Notes under the pieces: model-generated | What the model was told of the DNA's origin: nothing | What the model saw: only the letters and a program-made list of their open reading frames with translations | Databases searched by the model: none | Translations under genes and position numbers: made by a program | In this document: one piece after another, positions 9,710 to 18,442 of the stretch | How positions within the stretch are numbered: the first letter of the stretch is position 1 | Layout: each line of letters starts with the position of its first letter | Source: UBA7662 sp943369355 | GTDB taxonomy: Bacteria > Bacteroidota > Bacteroidia > UBA7662 | Direction of reading: 5' to 3' | Length of the DNA: 64,000 bases | NCBI GenBank assembly: GCA_943369355.1 | Contig: CALRMX020000009.1 | Location: 1-64,000, forward strand

Positions 9710-10504
9710 ATGAAACAATACCACGACCTCATGCGCCATGTGCTCGAAAATGGCACACGGAAAGAAGACCGAACTGGAACAGGTACAATCAGTGTATTTG
9801 GGTATCAAATGCGCTTCAATTTACAAGAGGGTTTTCCTTTGGTTACTACTAAAAAATTACACCTGAGGTCGATTATTCATGAATTGTTGTGGTTCTTAAA
9901 AGGTGAAACCAATATTGCTTATTTGAAAGAAAATGGGGTAAGCATTTGGGATGAATGGGCATCTCCAGAGGGCGAATTGGGGCCCGTGTATGGCTATCAA
10001 TGGCGCAGTTGGCCAACTGCCAACGGCCGCCATATCGATCAGATCAGTCAAGTGATTCAAACCTTAAAGAAAAACCCCGATTCACGCAGGATAATTGTGT
10101 CGGCATGGAATGTAGGCGAGATTGAACACATGGCGCTGCCTCCTTGTCATGCCTTTTTTCAGTTTTACGTGGCCGACGGCAAACTTAGCTGTCAATTGTA
10201 CCAGCGCTCGGCCGACATCTTTTTAGGTGTACCATTTAACATTGCCAGCTATGCACTTCTTACCTTAATGGTAGCACAGGTAACGGGGCTTCAGCCGGGC
10301 GATTTTGTCCATACTTTTGGTGATGCTCACTTGTATTTGAATCATCTCGAGCAGGCCAATCTCCAATTGAGCCGCGATTTTCGCCCGTTGCCACAGATGA
10401 AGATCAATCCTAATGTGACGAACCTATTCGATTTTAAATACGACGATTTTGAGTTGGTGAACTACGATCCACATCCACACATCAAGGCACCCGTAGCCGT
10501 TTAA
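9710..10504 (+). CDS. thyA: Thymidylate synthase
   Basis: This enzyme converts dUMP to dTMP using methylene-tetrahydrofolate. I place the start at ATG 9710 (MKQYHDLMRHVLENG), giving 264 aa, the E. coli ThyA length. A GTG at 9662 would add 16 residues with no counterpart in the family. Visible family features are DRTGTGT near the N-terminus, the catalytic cysteine in PPCHAFFQFYV (Cys146 in this numbering, matching E. coli), the RSADIFLG dUMP-binding region and the C-terminal IKAPVAV. folA follows 39 nt downstream, so the two genes that make and recycle the folate cofactor are probably co-transcribed. A weak -7-like box (TAAAATTG, 9655-9662) precedes the start. Confidence 0.97.
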   Translation: MKQYHDLMRHVLENGTRKEDRTGTGTISVFGYQMRFNLQEGFPLVTTKKLHLRSIIHELLWFLKGETNIAYLKENGVSIWDEWASPEGELGPVYGYQWRSWPTANGRHIDQISQVIQTLKKNPDSRRIIVSAWNVGEIEHMALPPCHAFFQFYVADGKLSCQLYQRSADIFLGVPFNIASYALLTLMVAQVTGLQPGDFVHTFGDAHLYLNHLEQANLQLSRDFRPLPQMKINPNVTNLFDFKYDDFELVNYDPHPHIKAPVAV

Positions 10505-10543
10505 ATTGCCAATATTTAGTACCTATTCAATAATCTTCTTAGC

Positions 10544-11023
10544 GTGATTAGTATCATTGTCGCAGCCGACTTAAACAACACCATCGGAGGCAATAACGAC
10601 TTGTTGTGGCGTATTCCTGAAGACCTTAAAAGGTTCAAGGCACTGACGATGGGCAAGCTTTGCATCATGGGCCGTAAAACCTTTGAAAGCATCGGAAAAC
10701 CGCTTCCAGGCCGCAGATTTGTAATTATTACCCGCGACAGCAGCTACAAACTAGCGGGATGTGAGGTTGTAAGCTCACTGGATGCGGCCTTGGCTATGGG
10801 AGTTCTTGAAGAAGAAATCATGATCATTGGCGGCGGTGAAATTTACCGCCAGGCCCTACCATTTACCGATAAAGTATATCTCACCCGGGTGTTAGCCGAT
10901 TTTGAAGGGGATACTTTTTTTCCGGAGTTGCCAACCAGTGAATGGATGGCAACAGAAAAAAGTGAAGTTTTAGAAACGAGTGAAGGATTGAAGTATCAAT
11001 TTATCGACTTGGTAAGAGCCTAA
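10544..11023 (+). CDS. folA: Dihydrofolate reductase
   Basis: This 159-aa NADPH-dependent enzyme regenerates tetrahydrofolate from the dihydrofolate made by ThyA. The start is GTG at 10544, giving the canonical MISIIVAADLNNTIGGNNDLLW. Other family motifs are IPEDLKRFK (the DLK-F-K segment), IMGRKTFESIG, LPGRRFVIITR and IIGGGEIYRQAL, which contains the GG cofactor-binding turn. Length is normal. It lies directly downstream of thyA in the same orientation, a common thyA-folA arrangement. Confidence 0.97.
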   Translation: MISIIVAADLNNTIGGNNDLLWRIPEDLKRFKALTMGKLCIMGRKTFESIGKPLPGRRFVIITRDSSYKLAGCEVVSSLDAALAMGVLEEEIMIIGGGEIYRQALPFTDKVYLTRVLADFEGDTFFPELPTSEWMATEKSEVLETSEGLKYQFIDLVRA

Positions 11024-11130
11024 AACCTGTAGTTGTTCAGAACCAAGTGTATTTAGGGGCAATTGGCAGCAATTGCACGAGTTATGCTACTAGGACTGCC
11101 TGAGTAAATCGTCATTCTTATTCACGAGTC

Positions 11131-11541
11131 TCACTTGCGTTTTTCAATACGCATTTCTATTTCAAAGTTGCCTTCGTCTTTCCAATTCCACTTTGCCCAA
11201 GCATGGTTTCTTAAGTGCACGTCAACAAGCACATTTTTATTGTAGCCTTCGGAAATCATGGCTACAATTTCCTTGTATATATTCACAAATACCGTGTCTT
11301 GATTCACTGCATGATTTATCTCTGCATCAACGCGCGCAAAACCTTTACCTTTTGTGGTAAGTGTTATTTTTTTGCCTTTTTGTGTATAGGTGATTTCATT
11401 AAAGCCCTGCTTACCTCCACCTTCGGCTTTGATAATAATTTTTTGAATATTCTCCGTTTGCGAGTAGCCTTGTTGGATAATCACGAGAAGTAGGACAATA
11501 ATTAGTCGCAATAAGGGAAAGATTTGCTTCGAACTAAGCAT
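11131..11541 (-). CDS. Small exported protein of unknown function
   Basis: This 136-aa protein has an N-terminal hydrophobic signal (about residues 8-27, LLRLIIVLLLVIIQQGYSQ), after which a mature ~108-aa beta-rich domain follows. The domain carries charged strands such as GFNEITYTQKGKKITLTTKG and ends in a basic tail. I do not recognise a family. The start codon overlaps the stop of the preceding gene by one base (TAATG), so it is translationally coupled to the 222-aa protein and is the last gene of a three-gene unit. The mature part is small and could be a periplasmic inhibitor, a chaperone or a protease-inhibitor-like fold, but nothing in the sequence decides this. Confidence 0.75.
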   Translation of the reverse strand: MLSSKQIFPLLRLIIVLLLVIIQQGYSQTENIQKIIIKAEGGGKQGFNEITYTQKGKKITLTTKGKGFARVDAEINHAVNQDTVFVNIYKEIVAMISEGYNKNVLVDVHLRNHAWAKWNWKDEGNFEIEMRIEKRK

Positions 11542-12209
11542 TACTTGCCGTTTGAAAATCCTAAACGTTTACCTGTAGTGATACCGGCATTGCCATTTTC
11601 GAATAGCTTTTGGGCCAGACTAATTTCTTGAACAGCTTCAAAAGGAGGAACCATCAAGTCGAACTCCAAAGCGTGCAGCATGGCTGTTTCTACGATATCG
11701 CATAACTGATCTTTACCTAAACTTTGCCCACTAAAATCGCTGTACAAGAAACCCAATTGCTTTTTCCCTTCCACGAAGAAATGATTTTCATGATTGATGA
11801 AAATCCTCCCAATGAGATGACCGATGTCGTTGAGTCGATTGTATTTGTAGCTGTCTGCTAAGAAATTGTAAATGTCTATTTTACCACAAAAGGCCCGATT
11901 TGGATCGGCTTGCACATAAGGGGTTTGATGCACAAAGTGTTTGTGGTCGAACGAAAATACGTTCGTGTGCATATTGAACGAGAGCATATCGCCCGAAAAT
12001 TTCAATTCAGCTTCGAACAAACTTCTTTCATTGTATTTCACCTCCACACTCTGATTTACAGCCGCAATTCGCGGGGCAAGGTCGTTTTCAATATTTTCGA
12101 GTATGCTTTTGAGCTCATGAAAGCGGTCGAGCGTATTGCGATAGATGGCTTGTTTTAATCCCGACTTATGCTGCAATAAGTCGAAAATATGTTCTCGTTT
12201 TTGGGTCAT
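11541..12209 (-). CDS. Conserved-looking cytosolic protein of unknown function
   Basis: This 222-aa protein has no signal peptide and no membrane segment. The first ~50 residues are helical and coiled-coil-like (HELKSILENIENDLAPRIAAVN). The rest is a mixed alpha/beta body with many aromatic residues (FSGDMLSFNMHTNVFSFDH, YNFLADSYKYNRLNDIGHLI, NHFFVEGKKQLGFLYSDF). I cannot assign a family. It is the middle gene of a minus-strand trio, starting 26 nt after an outer-membrane-type gene and overlapping the next gene by one base. Cytosolic location between two exported partners suggests a regulatory or accessory role, but this is inference only. Confidence 0.75.
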   Translation of the reverse strand: MTQKREHIFDLLQHKSGLKQAIYRNTLDRFHELKSILENIENDLAPRIAAVNQSVEVKYNERSLFEAELKFSGDMLSFNMHTNVFSFDHKHFVHQTPYVQADPNRAFCGKIDIYNFLADSYKYNRLNDIGHLIGRIFINHENHFFVEGKKQLGFLYSDFSGQSLGKDQLCDIVETAMLHALEFDLMVPPFEAVQEISLAQKLFENGNAGITTGKRLGFSNGK

Positions 12210-12235
12210 TGGTCAAATAGAAAGTGTATGTAGTT

Positions 12236-13030
12236 TTAGAATCGATAGCTAAGGCCAAGGCCAAAATTTAAACTTGAAAATGGGTAACGTTGAGCAGGAT
12301 TAGTATTGTTGTCGGGATTATTAGTTTGATCAACTGTAGTTCTACTAAATTTTACAACGCGAAATTCTTCACTCAACTGACTGGTCTGATCCGTGCCATT
12401 TAGGATGTATTCAGTTATTTCACCAGACTTTGTTTCCATCGACATTTGAACCATGCTTATTTCTCCAAAGCAGGAAAGCCGCTCTCCAAACGGAAAGATT
12501 ATTTTTCCAAAAGCAAATGCACCAACATTCCAACCGCCATAAATGATCAGCTTGAGAGCGTCGTAATTGACAATTTCTTCTGATTTAGAAGCTTGAATCA
12601 TGCGATTGTTCGCTATGACAGGACCTACCCCAAATTGAATCGGGAAACGAAATGAACTTAACTCAAAACCTAGGTAAGGTATAAATTGTAATGAGCGACC
12701 TTGAAATTTGATTCTATTCATTACCACGTTCGCTGACATATTTTTTTGTTCAAATACACTTCCTAGAAGATAGGATGACTGTAGTCCTAAGATGAAAGGT
12801 TTCTTGAATTTATAGCTAAAATCAAGATTTAGTCTCAAGCCAGAGCCAAACGAATGCAGCGACGTCGTCTCGGTGTAAGAAGTAAAAGATGTCGCAGTTT
12901 CGCTAGTAGAAGCAATCAAGTCGGGACTGCTACGTAAGGCATAGCTCGAACTTACTGATACGTTCAATTGGGCAAAAACAGGGGTAATGCTGAGAAAGAG
13001 AAGAAAAAGTGCGATTTTAATACAGCGCAT
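12236..13030 (-). CDS. Outer-membrane beta-barrel-type protein
   Basis: I choose ATG 13030 (264 aa) because it directly opens the signal peptide MRCIKIALFLLFLSITPVFAQ. An upstream TTG at 13036 adds only two residues. The mature protein has alternating hydrophobic/polar strands (LNVSVSSSYALRSS, LNLDFSYKFKKPFILGLQSSY, FPIQFGVGPVIANN) and ends in LNFGLGLSYRF with a terminal phenylalanine, the usual outer-membrane barrel signature. The likely fold is OmpW/porin-like with about 8-10 strands. It is the first gene of a three-gene unit with two proteins of unknown function. A TAACCTTTG box lies only 3 nt before this ATG, suggesting a leaderless or near-leaderless mRNA. Confidence 0.8.
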   Translation of the reverse strand: MRCIKIALFLLFLSITPVFAQLNVSVSSSYALRSSPDLIASTSETATSFTSYTETTSLHSFGSGLRLNLDFSYKFKKPFILGLQSSYLLGSVFEQKNMSANVVMNRIKFQGRSLQFIPYLGFELSSFRFPIQFGVGPVIANNRMIQASKSEEIVNYDALKLIIYGGWNVGAFAFGKIIFPFGERLSCFGEISMVQMSMETKSGEITEYILNGTDQTSQLSEEFRVVKFSRTTVDQTNNPDNNTNPAQRYPFSSLNFGLGLSYRF

Positions 13031-13033
13031 AAA

Positions 13034-13042
13034 CAAAGGTTA
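13034..13042 (-). promoter_or_regulatory. Possible -7 box abutting the start of the outer-membrane gene
   Basis: The minus strand reads TAACCTTTG here, one base longer than the Bacteroidota -7 consensus TAnnTTTG. Its G is followed by TTT and then the ATG at 13030. Confidence 0.35.
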
Positions 13043-13109
13043 CTACAAAGAAATAACATTCTTCGTAGCAATCAAGAGTATGTGCTTATTTATTTAGCTC
13101 AATTTTCAA

Positions 13110-14579
13110 TCAATACGCTCTAGCAAAAAGCACGCGTTGATTCGACATATTACCCGTTAGCACACATTTTCCTTCTTCTTGTGGATTATTCAATGGAATG
13201 CAACGGATGGTGGCTTTGGTGAGCTCCTTGATTTTTTGTTCTGTTTCGCTACTTCCATCCCAGTGGGCCGCAACAAAACCGCCTTTTTCGAGCAAAGCAT
13301 TAAACTCATCCCAATTGTTGGCCGAATACGTCATGTTTTCACGATAATCGAGGGCCTTTTGGAAGATGTTGGCTTGGATTTGTTCGAGTAAATGCTCTAC
13401 TTTCTCTACAATATCAGCGGTATGTAGGCTCTCTTTTTCGCGTGTATCCCGCCTTGCCACTTCCACGGTGCCATTTTCCAAATCGCGCATGCCCATGGCA
13501 ATACGCAATGGTACACCTTTCATCTCATATTCAGCAAACTTCCAACCTGGGCGGCTTTTGTCGTCGGCATCGAATTTCACACGAATACCACGGGCTTCCA
13601 ATTGTTTTTTGAGTTTGTTGCCGGCTTCTTGCAGTGCAGCTACACTGTCGTCGCCTTTGTAAATGGGTACAATCACCACTTGGATTGGAGCCAATTTTGG
13701 AGGAAGTACCAACCCATCATCGTCGCTATGTGCCATCACCAAAGCCCCCATCAAGCGGGTAGATACACCCCAGCTGGTAGCCCATACATAATCGCGTCCT
13801 CCTTCGGCATTGGCAAACTGAACGTCGAAAGCCTTGGCGAAATTCTGTCCCAAAAAGTGCGAAGTTCCCGCCTGCAGCGCTTTGCCATCTTGCATGAGGG
13901 CTTCAATGCAGTAAGTATCAACAGCGCCTGCGAAACGCTCATTGGCGGTTTTTACGCCTTTTACCACAGGTACGCCCATCCAGTTTTCGGCAAATTGCGC
14001 ATACACATCCAACATACGGCGGGTTTCTTCCACGGCCTCTTCGGCAGTGGCATGGGCGGTGTGGCCTTCTTGCCACAAAAATTCGGTGGTACGTAAGAAC
14101 AAACGAGTCCGCATTTCCCAGCGCACCACATTGGCCCACTGATTTATCAAAAGCGGCAGATCGCGATAGCTCTGAATCCAATCGCGGTAAGTGTTCCAAA
14201 TAATAGTTTCCGAGGTAGGGCGCACAATCAACTCTTCTTCCAATTTGGCTTCAGGGTCCACGACTATGCTGCCATCCGTATCATTTTTTAGACGGTAATG
14301 CGTTACTACAGCACACTCTTTCGCAAAACCTTCAACATGCGCCGCTTCTTTGTTAAAAAACGACTTCGGAATAAATAAAGGAAAATATGCATTGCTATGT
14401 CCTGTATCTTTAAACATTTGGTCGAGGGCACGTTGCATGTTTTCCCAGATGGCATAACCATAGGGTTTAATCACCATACAACCGCGTACAGCCGAATAAT
14501 CGGCAAGTCCGGCTTTGATTACCAGATCGTTGTACCACTGAGAATAATCCTGACTGCGCGGTGTGATTTCTTTGGCCAT
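13110..14579 (-). CDS. proS: Prolyl-tRNA synthetase, archaeal/eukaryote-type short form
   Basis: This 489-aa class II enzyme charges tRNA-Pro with proline. It is the short ProRS form without the bacterial editing insertion. Recognisable parts are the N-terminal PRSQDYSQWYNDLVIKAGLA, class II motif 2/3 surroundings such as VRPTSETIIWNTYRDWIQSY, LRTTEFLWQEGHTAHAT and the anticodon-binding domain after residue ~300 (PIQVVIVPIYKGD). It ends in QRVLFARAY, with the C-terminal tyrosine conserved in this subgroup. A good promoter (TATCTTTG) lies 57 nt upstream. It is divergent from the Trp-rich lipoprotein gene and appears monocistronic. Confidence 0.97.
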   Translation of the reverse strand: MAKEITPRSQDYSQWYNDLVIKAGLADYSAVRGCMVIKPYGYAIWENMQRALDQMFKDTGHSNAYFPLFIPKSFFNKEAAHVEGFAKECAVVTHYRLKNDTDGSIVVDPEAKLEEELIVRPTSETIIWNTYRDWIQSYRDLPLLINQWANVVRWEMRTRLFLRTTEFLWQEGHTAHATAEEAVEETRRMLDVYAQFAENWMGVPVVKGVKTANERFAGAVDTYCIEALMQDGKALQAGTSHFLGQNFAKAFDVQFANAEGGRDYVWATSWGVSTRLMGALVMAHSDDDGLVLPPKLAPIQVVIVPIYKGDDSVAALQEAGNKLKKQLEARGIRVKFDADDKSRPGWKFAEYEMKGVPLRIAMGMRDLENGTVEVARRDTREKESLHTADIVEKVEHLLEQIQANIFQKALDYRENMTYSANNWDEFNALLEKGGFVAAHWDGSSETEQKIKELTKATIRCIPLNNPQEEGKCVLTGNMSNQRVLFARAY

Positions 14580-14635
14580 GAAATTGTGAACGTTTTGGAA
14601 TGGTAATTGACGAATGTTTTTTTGTAATCCGAGAA

Positions 14636-14643
14636 CAAAGATA
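14636..14643 (-). promoter_or_regulatory. Bacteroidota-type -7 box for proS
   Basis: The minus strand reads TATCTTTG, an exact TAnnTTTG match, about 57 nt before the proS start. No convincing TTTG -33 element sits at the ideal spacing. Confidence 0.5.
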
Positions 14644-14692
14644 GCCCATTTCAGCGTTTAGGATAATGACACGACATTAAACCGGAGAAAAG

Positions 14693-15802
14693 ATGAAAAA
14701 TCTAATTCCTGCCGCCATAACGATGCTGTTACTCGCAAGCTCTTGCAGTACCACCAGCCGCTTTGCTCAGCAGCGCTACGACGACGATTTGTACCATGTG
14801 TCGAGTGGTGCGGCCGACCGCCAGCTGGATGAAGTTCCCTCACGACCTACGTCGCGTGGGGCATCTACTTACGACGATTACATCAACGGTCGTCGCTCTA
14901 CACCATCCAACGAAATGCGTGAATACGATCCCAACGAAGAATATTACGAAGAGGATCAACGCACGTACAACAGAAATTTAGACCGATACAACGACCCCAT
15001 GTGGTACGACCCGGGCTTCGACGTAGGCTTGGGTGGCTTCTGGGGAAGTCGTCGCTACATGCTTTTCAATCCTTGGTTTCCACCGTATTGGAGCATGTCG
15101 CCCGGTTGGAGCCTTAGCCTAGGTTACGGCTTTGGTAATTGGGGCGTTGGTTTTGGATTTGGAAGTCCATGGGGATTTTACGATCCGTTTTTTAATCCGT
15201 TTTGGAACCCATGGTATAGCCCGTGGAATAACCCTTGGAACAACCCATGGTGGGGACCAGGTTGGAATAACGGCTGGGCTGGTGGAGGCGATTTTATCCC
15301 AGGGCCATCTGTACCGCGTCAACCTGTTCGAAGCAGCAGGGTAGGCAGTACCAGCCCAAGAACTCCAAGATCGGTTTTCACGCCAGCAACACGCTCAGTT
15401 GCCACAGCGCCTGCCAATGGCCGAATGGCTGCGCCTTCTCGCCAACAGCAGGCTGGAACACCAGTAACCCGTCCACAGGGTACACGCATACAACGTGATG
15501 TGATGCGGGAAAATGGTACGGCCGGACCAGTTCGAACCGGCCAAACACCTTCGCGGGAAATCAATAGCACTCCTTCTCGCCGCGAAGCACCTGCTTATTC
15601 ACCACCGGCACGATCTACCTACGACCGTCCAAGTTCACCAAGCCGAGGCAGCAGTAGCACCCCAAGTTGGAACCCTCCTTCACGGTCGGGAAGTACCCCA
15701 TCTGGTGGTGGAGGCGGTGGACGAAGTGGTGGCGGCAGCACGGGGGGAAGTGGTGGCGGGGGCAGTCGCCCGTCGGGAACAGGTGGAGGTAGACCACGCT
15801 AA
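14693..15802 (+). CDS. Low-complexity Trp/Gly/Pro-rich lipoprotein
   Basis: This 369-aa protein has a lipoprotein signal peptide (MKNLIPAAITMLLLASSC) with Cys18. Three zones follow. Residues ~20-100 are acidic and Tyr/Asp-rich. Residues ~102-197 carry about 15 tryptophans in repeats of the type NPW/SPW/NNPW mixed with GF and GW. Residues ~205-369 are basic and rich in Ser, Arg, Pro and Gly, with SRxxS-type repeats and a final run of GGGGRSGGGS. No enzyme domain is visible; a structural or matrix-like role at the outer membrane is possible. It is followed after 11 nt by a FadL-like porin, so the two are likely co-transcribed. The composition makes database similarity unreliable. Confidence 0.85.
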   Translation: MKNLIPAAITMLLLASSCSTTSRFAQQRYDDDLYHVSSGAADRQLDEVPSRPTSRGASTYDDYINGRRSTPSNEMREYDPNEEYYEEDQRTYNRNLDRYNDPMWYDPGFDVGLGGFWGSRRYMLFNPWFPPYWSMSPGWSLSLGYGFGNWGVGFGFGSPWGFYDPFFNPFWNPWYSPWNNPWNNPWWGPGWNNGWAGGGDFIPGPSVPRQPVRSSRVGSTSPRTPRSVFTPATRSVATAPANGRMAAPSRQQQAGTPVTRPQGTRIQRDVMRENGTAGPVRTGQTPSREINSTPSRREAPAYSPPARSTYDRPSSPSRGSSSTPSWNPPSRSGSTPSGGGGGGRSGGGSTGGSGGGGSRPSGTGGGRPR

Positions 15803-15813
15803 AATCTAAGTTT

Positions 15814-17304
15814 ATGAGACATTTTTGGATGATCGGAGTCTTCTGGCTTGTCGGTACGGGCTTGCTCCATGCGCAAAATGAAATAGATCTGCTTCGGTTA
15901 GGGCTTACACGAAGCAGCCCTACAGCTCGGATGGCAGCAATGGGGGGAGCATTTACAGCACTCGGAGCCGATGCAGGTGGGTTGACTGTAAACCCCGCAG
16001 GTATTGCCACCTTTCGCAGGTCGACGGTAAATATCAGCCCAGGACTGCATTTCGCAGGTAGTACAGGCACCTTTCGGGGTACCAAAACATCTGATTTTGG
16101 CACCAATGCATTTATTGGGTCATTGGGTTACATACATGCTTCTAAGCCCGCCAATGGCAAATTAAAGCAGCTCAACTACGGATTTACACTTAACCGAACG
16201 GGCGACTTTTTCGGCTTTCGGAGTTACGAAGGCGTGAGTCGCGACCACAGTTTGGTAGATTTATTTGTCAACGAAGCTAATTCAAACCCAGTAGCATTTA
16301 ATCCCAACGACTTTCCCTTTACAGCTGGTTTAGCGCGTACAGCAGGACTCATATTTCCGTCGATTCCCAACAACGACTCAAGTTTGTTTTTGGGGATAAT
16401 ACCCAACGGTGGTGTTACACAAAGTGATCGGCAGATTAGCCGCGGCAGTGTGAATGAATATGCCTTTAGCTTCGGCGCCAATTATGATAATTTTTTATTC
16501 GTGGGCGGATCGCTGGGTTTAGTGTCGAGTTTGTACAGCTTTGAATCGAATTACCGCGAGCGCGACAACGCCGATACCATTTTTGACTTCAAAGACCTTC
16601 TTTTCCGGCAGGAGCAGACGGTTTCGGCCGATGGCTTCTTATTCAAAATTGGAGCGATTGTGCAGCCAGTTAACTGGTTACGGATAGGTTTCAACTTTGA
16701 AGCACCTACACGCTTTAACGTAGCTGACGATTACCAAACCCGCATCGAAGCCAATTTCGACAGTGTGCCTACTTTTGGTTCGGCGAGTTCTCCGCTTTTT
16801 TTACCCTTTACGTATCGTTTCCGCAAACCGGGGAAAATAGGAGCAGGTATCGCCTTTTTGTACGAGGATCGAGCAACACTATCGGTTGACTACGATTATC
16901 TCGACCTGAGCGGGATGCGCGTTACGAACGAAGCTGATGATGCCGGGAACCTTTGGGCAAGCAACCTAAACTCGGTGGTGCGCTCTACTTTCCAGCCTAG
17001 TCACAATGTAAGAGTAGGGGCAGAATACATCTGGGGGCCACTCGCATTCCGTGCAGGTTGGGCATGGTGGGGATCGCCCTACCGCGAGGATGTACCCACC
17101 GGTGGGGCCGACATGAGTAGGATGGACTTTAGCGGAGGAGCAGGGATGCGCCTGGGTAAAATGGGCATTGATTTAAGTGTGGTTCATAACCGAATGAACG
17201 GCTTTTATCAACCCTATTTCCTCGAAGGACGGCCGAATTATGATGTTCGGTTTACCAATACCAACACCTTTGTACAAACCAGCTTGACTTTCCGACTCGA
17301 TTAA
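15814..17304 (+). CDS. OmpP1/FadL/TodX-family outer membrane transport protein
   Basis: This 496-aa protein starts with a signal peptide (MRHFWMIGVFWLVGTGLLHA). The mature N-terminus has the family's small-residue segment SPTARMAAMGGAFTALG and GGLTVNPAGIATF, the plug/first-strand region of FadL-like barrels that move hydrophobic molecules across the outer membrane. Beta-strand pairs continue to the C-terminus, which ends in FVQTSLTFRLD with an aromatic residue near the end. It follows the Trp-rich lipoprotein by 11 nt. Its stop codon shares the four bases TTAA with the stop of the convergent TPR gene. Confidence 0.88.
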   Translation: MRHFWMIGVFWLVGTGLLHAQNEIDLLRLGLTRSSPTARMAAMGGAFTALGADAGGLTVNPAGIATFRRSTVNISPGLHFAGSTGTFRGTKTSDFGTNAFIGSLGYIHASKPANGKLKQLNYGFTLNRTGDFFGFRSYEGVSRDHSLVDLFVNEANSNPVAFNPNDFPFTAGLARTAGLIFPSIPNNDSSLFLGIIPNGGVTQSDRQISRGSVNEYAFSFGANYDNFLFVGGSLGLVSSLYSFESNYRERDNADTIFDFKDLLFRQEQTVSADGFLFKIGAIVQPVNWLRIGFNFEAPTRFNVADDYQTRIEANFDSVPTFGSASSPLFLPFTYRFRKPGKIGAGIAFLYEDRATLSVDYDYLDLSGMRVTNEADDAGNLWASNLNSVVRSTFQPSHNVRVGAEYIWGPLAFRAGWAWWGSPYREDVPTGGADMSRMDFSGGAGMRLGKMGIDLSVVHNRMNGFYQPYFLEGRPNYDVRFTNTNTFVQTSLTFRLD

Positions 17305-17636
17305 AATTCGAGTTCGAGATTGAGCCTAGCGTTTTTCAGTTCGGCCAAAGTTTTTAAATCATTCAGCTTTTCAGCAATTGCGATGCCCTGATCATAAACG
17401 GTCAGGGCTTCTGTTTCATGGCCGTTTTCGGCTAAACCTTGAGCGAGCTGATAGTGGGCAGCCAAGTCGTCGGCATCGATTAGAATGGTTTTTTTGAACC
17501 AATCGCAAGCTTCGGCATATTGTTGGTGCTTTTTGTATTCGAGCCCAATGGCGTAACAGATGAATGCAGTTGGGCCTTGTTGTTCAAGCAGGCTGAACAA
17601 TTGTGGCAAACGTGTGTTTTTCAGTTCCAATGACAT
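17301..17636 (-). CDS. Small TPR protein
   Basis: I use the ATG at 17636 (MSLELKNTRLPQLFSLLEQQ), giving 111 aa; an upstream ATG at 17672 would add 12 Lys/Ala-rich residues. Residues ~20-100 form about two and a half TPR units (GLEYKKHQQYAEACDWFKKT, HYQLAQGLAENGHETEALTV), with A8, A20 and P/E32-like positions. No signal peptide is present, so it is cytosolic and probably a protein-protein adaptor. It is convergent with the FadL-like gene (4-bp stop overlap) and divergent from etfB, with only ~64 nt between starts. Confidence 0.85.
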   Translation of the reverse strand: MSLELKNTRLPQLFSLLEQQGPTAFICYAIGLEYKKHQQYAEACDWFKKTILIDADDLAAHYQLAQGLAENGHETEALTVYDQGIAIAEKLNDLKTLAELKNARLNLELEF

Positions 17637-17700
17637 TGCTTTTTCTTGTAACTTCGCTTTCCCTTTCTTCAAGGGCGAATTTAATCTTTTTCAACGCGAT

Positions 17701-18441
17701 ATGAAGATTCTCGTCTGCATCAGCAACGTGCCCGACACGACGACCAAAATCAGCTTTACGCCCGACAATAAGGCCTTTAACAAGGCTGGCGTACAATTTA
17801 TCATTAACCCCTACGACGAACTGGCGCTCACCAAAGCCCTGGAGCTGAACGAAGCTGCTGGCGGCGGTACGGTAACCGTTATCCATGTGGGTGGCGCCGA
17901 TACCGAGGCCAACTTGCGCAAGGCACTGGCCGTAGGTGCCGACGATGCCGTACGGATCGATGCCGAACCTACCGATGCCTTCTTTGTTGCCAATGAAATT
18001 GCAGCCTATGCCAAAGACAAAGGCTTCGATATCATTTTCACAGGCCGCGAGTCGATCGACTACAACGGTGGACAAGTAGGCGGTATGATCGCCGAATTAC
18101 TCGACTTACCGATGGTGAATGTGATCAACAGCATTAGTCTCGCAGGCAATGTGGCCACCATCGAGCGCGACATCGACGGAGGGCGTGAGGTTGTAAGCGT
18201 AACTACTCCATTCGTGGTTTCGGCACAAAAAGAACTCACCGAGCCTCGTATTCCCAATATGCGCGGCATCATGATGGCACGAACTAAACCTTTGCAGGTG
18301 CTGGCACCCTCCACCAGCGACAAGCGCACGGAGGTAAGTCGTTATGAATCACCTGTTGCTAAAGCCGGCTGCAAATTTATCGACGCCAGCCAAGCCGAAA
18401 CCCTCATTGAACTCTTGCACAACGAAGCTAAAATTATCTGA
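17701..18441 (+). CDS. etfB: Electron transfer flavoprotein beta subunit
   Basis: The true start is ATG 17701, giving MKILVCISNVPDTTTKISF and a 246-aa product of normal EtfB length; the open frame upstream is not coding. It contains the AMP/nucleotide-binding alpha/beta fold with NPYDELALTKALEL and the signature around GRESIDYNGGQVGGMIAELL. Together with EtfA, encoded one base downstream, it forms the soluble flavoprotein that carries electrons from acyl-CoA dehydrogenases and related enzymes to the quinone pool. Stop and next start are separated by a single T. Confidence 0.97.
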   Translation: MKILVCISNVPDTTTKISFTPDNKAFNKAGVQFIINPYDELALTKALELNEAAGGGTVTVIHVGGADTEANLRKALAVGADDAVRIDAEPTDAFFVANEIAAYAKDKGFDIIFTGRESIDYNGGQVGGMIAELLDLPMVNVINSISLAGNVATIERDIDGGREVVSVTTPFVVSAQKELTEPRIPNMRGIMMARTKPLQVLAPSTSDKRTEVSRYESPVAKAGCKFIDASQAETLIELLHNEAKII

Positions 18442-18442
18442 T

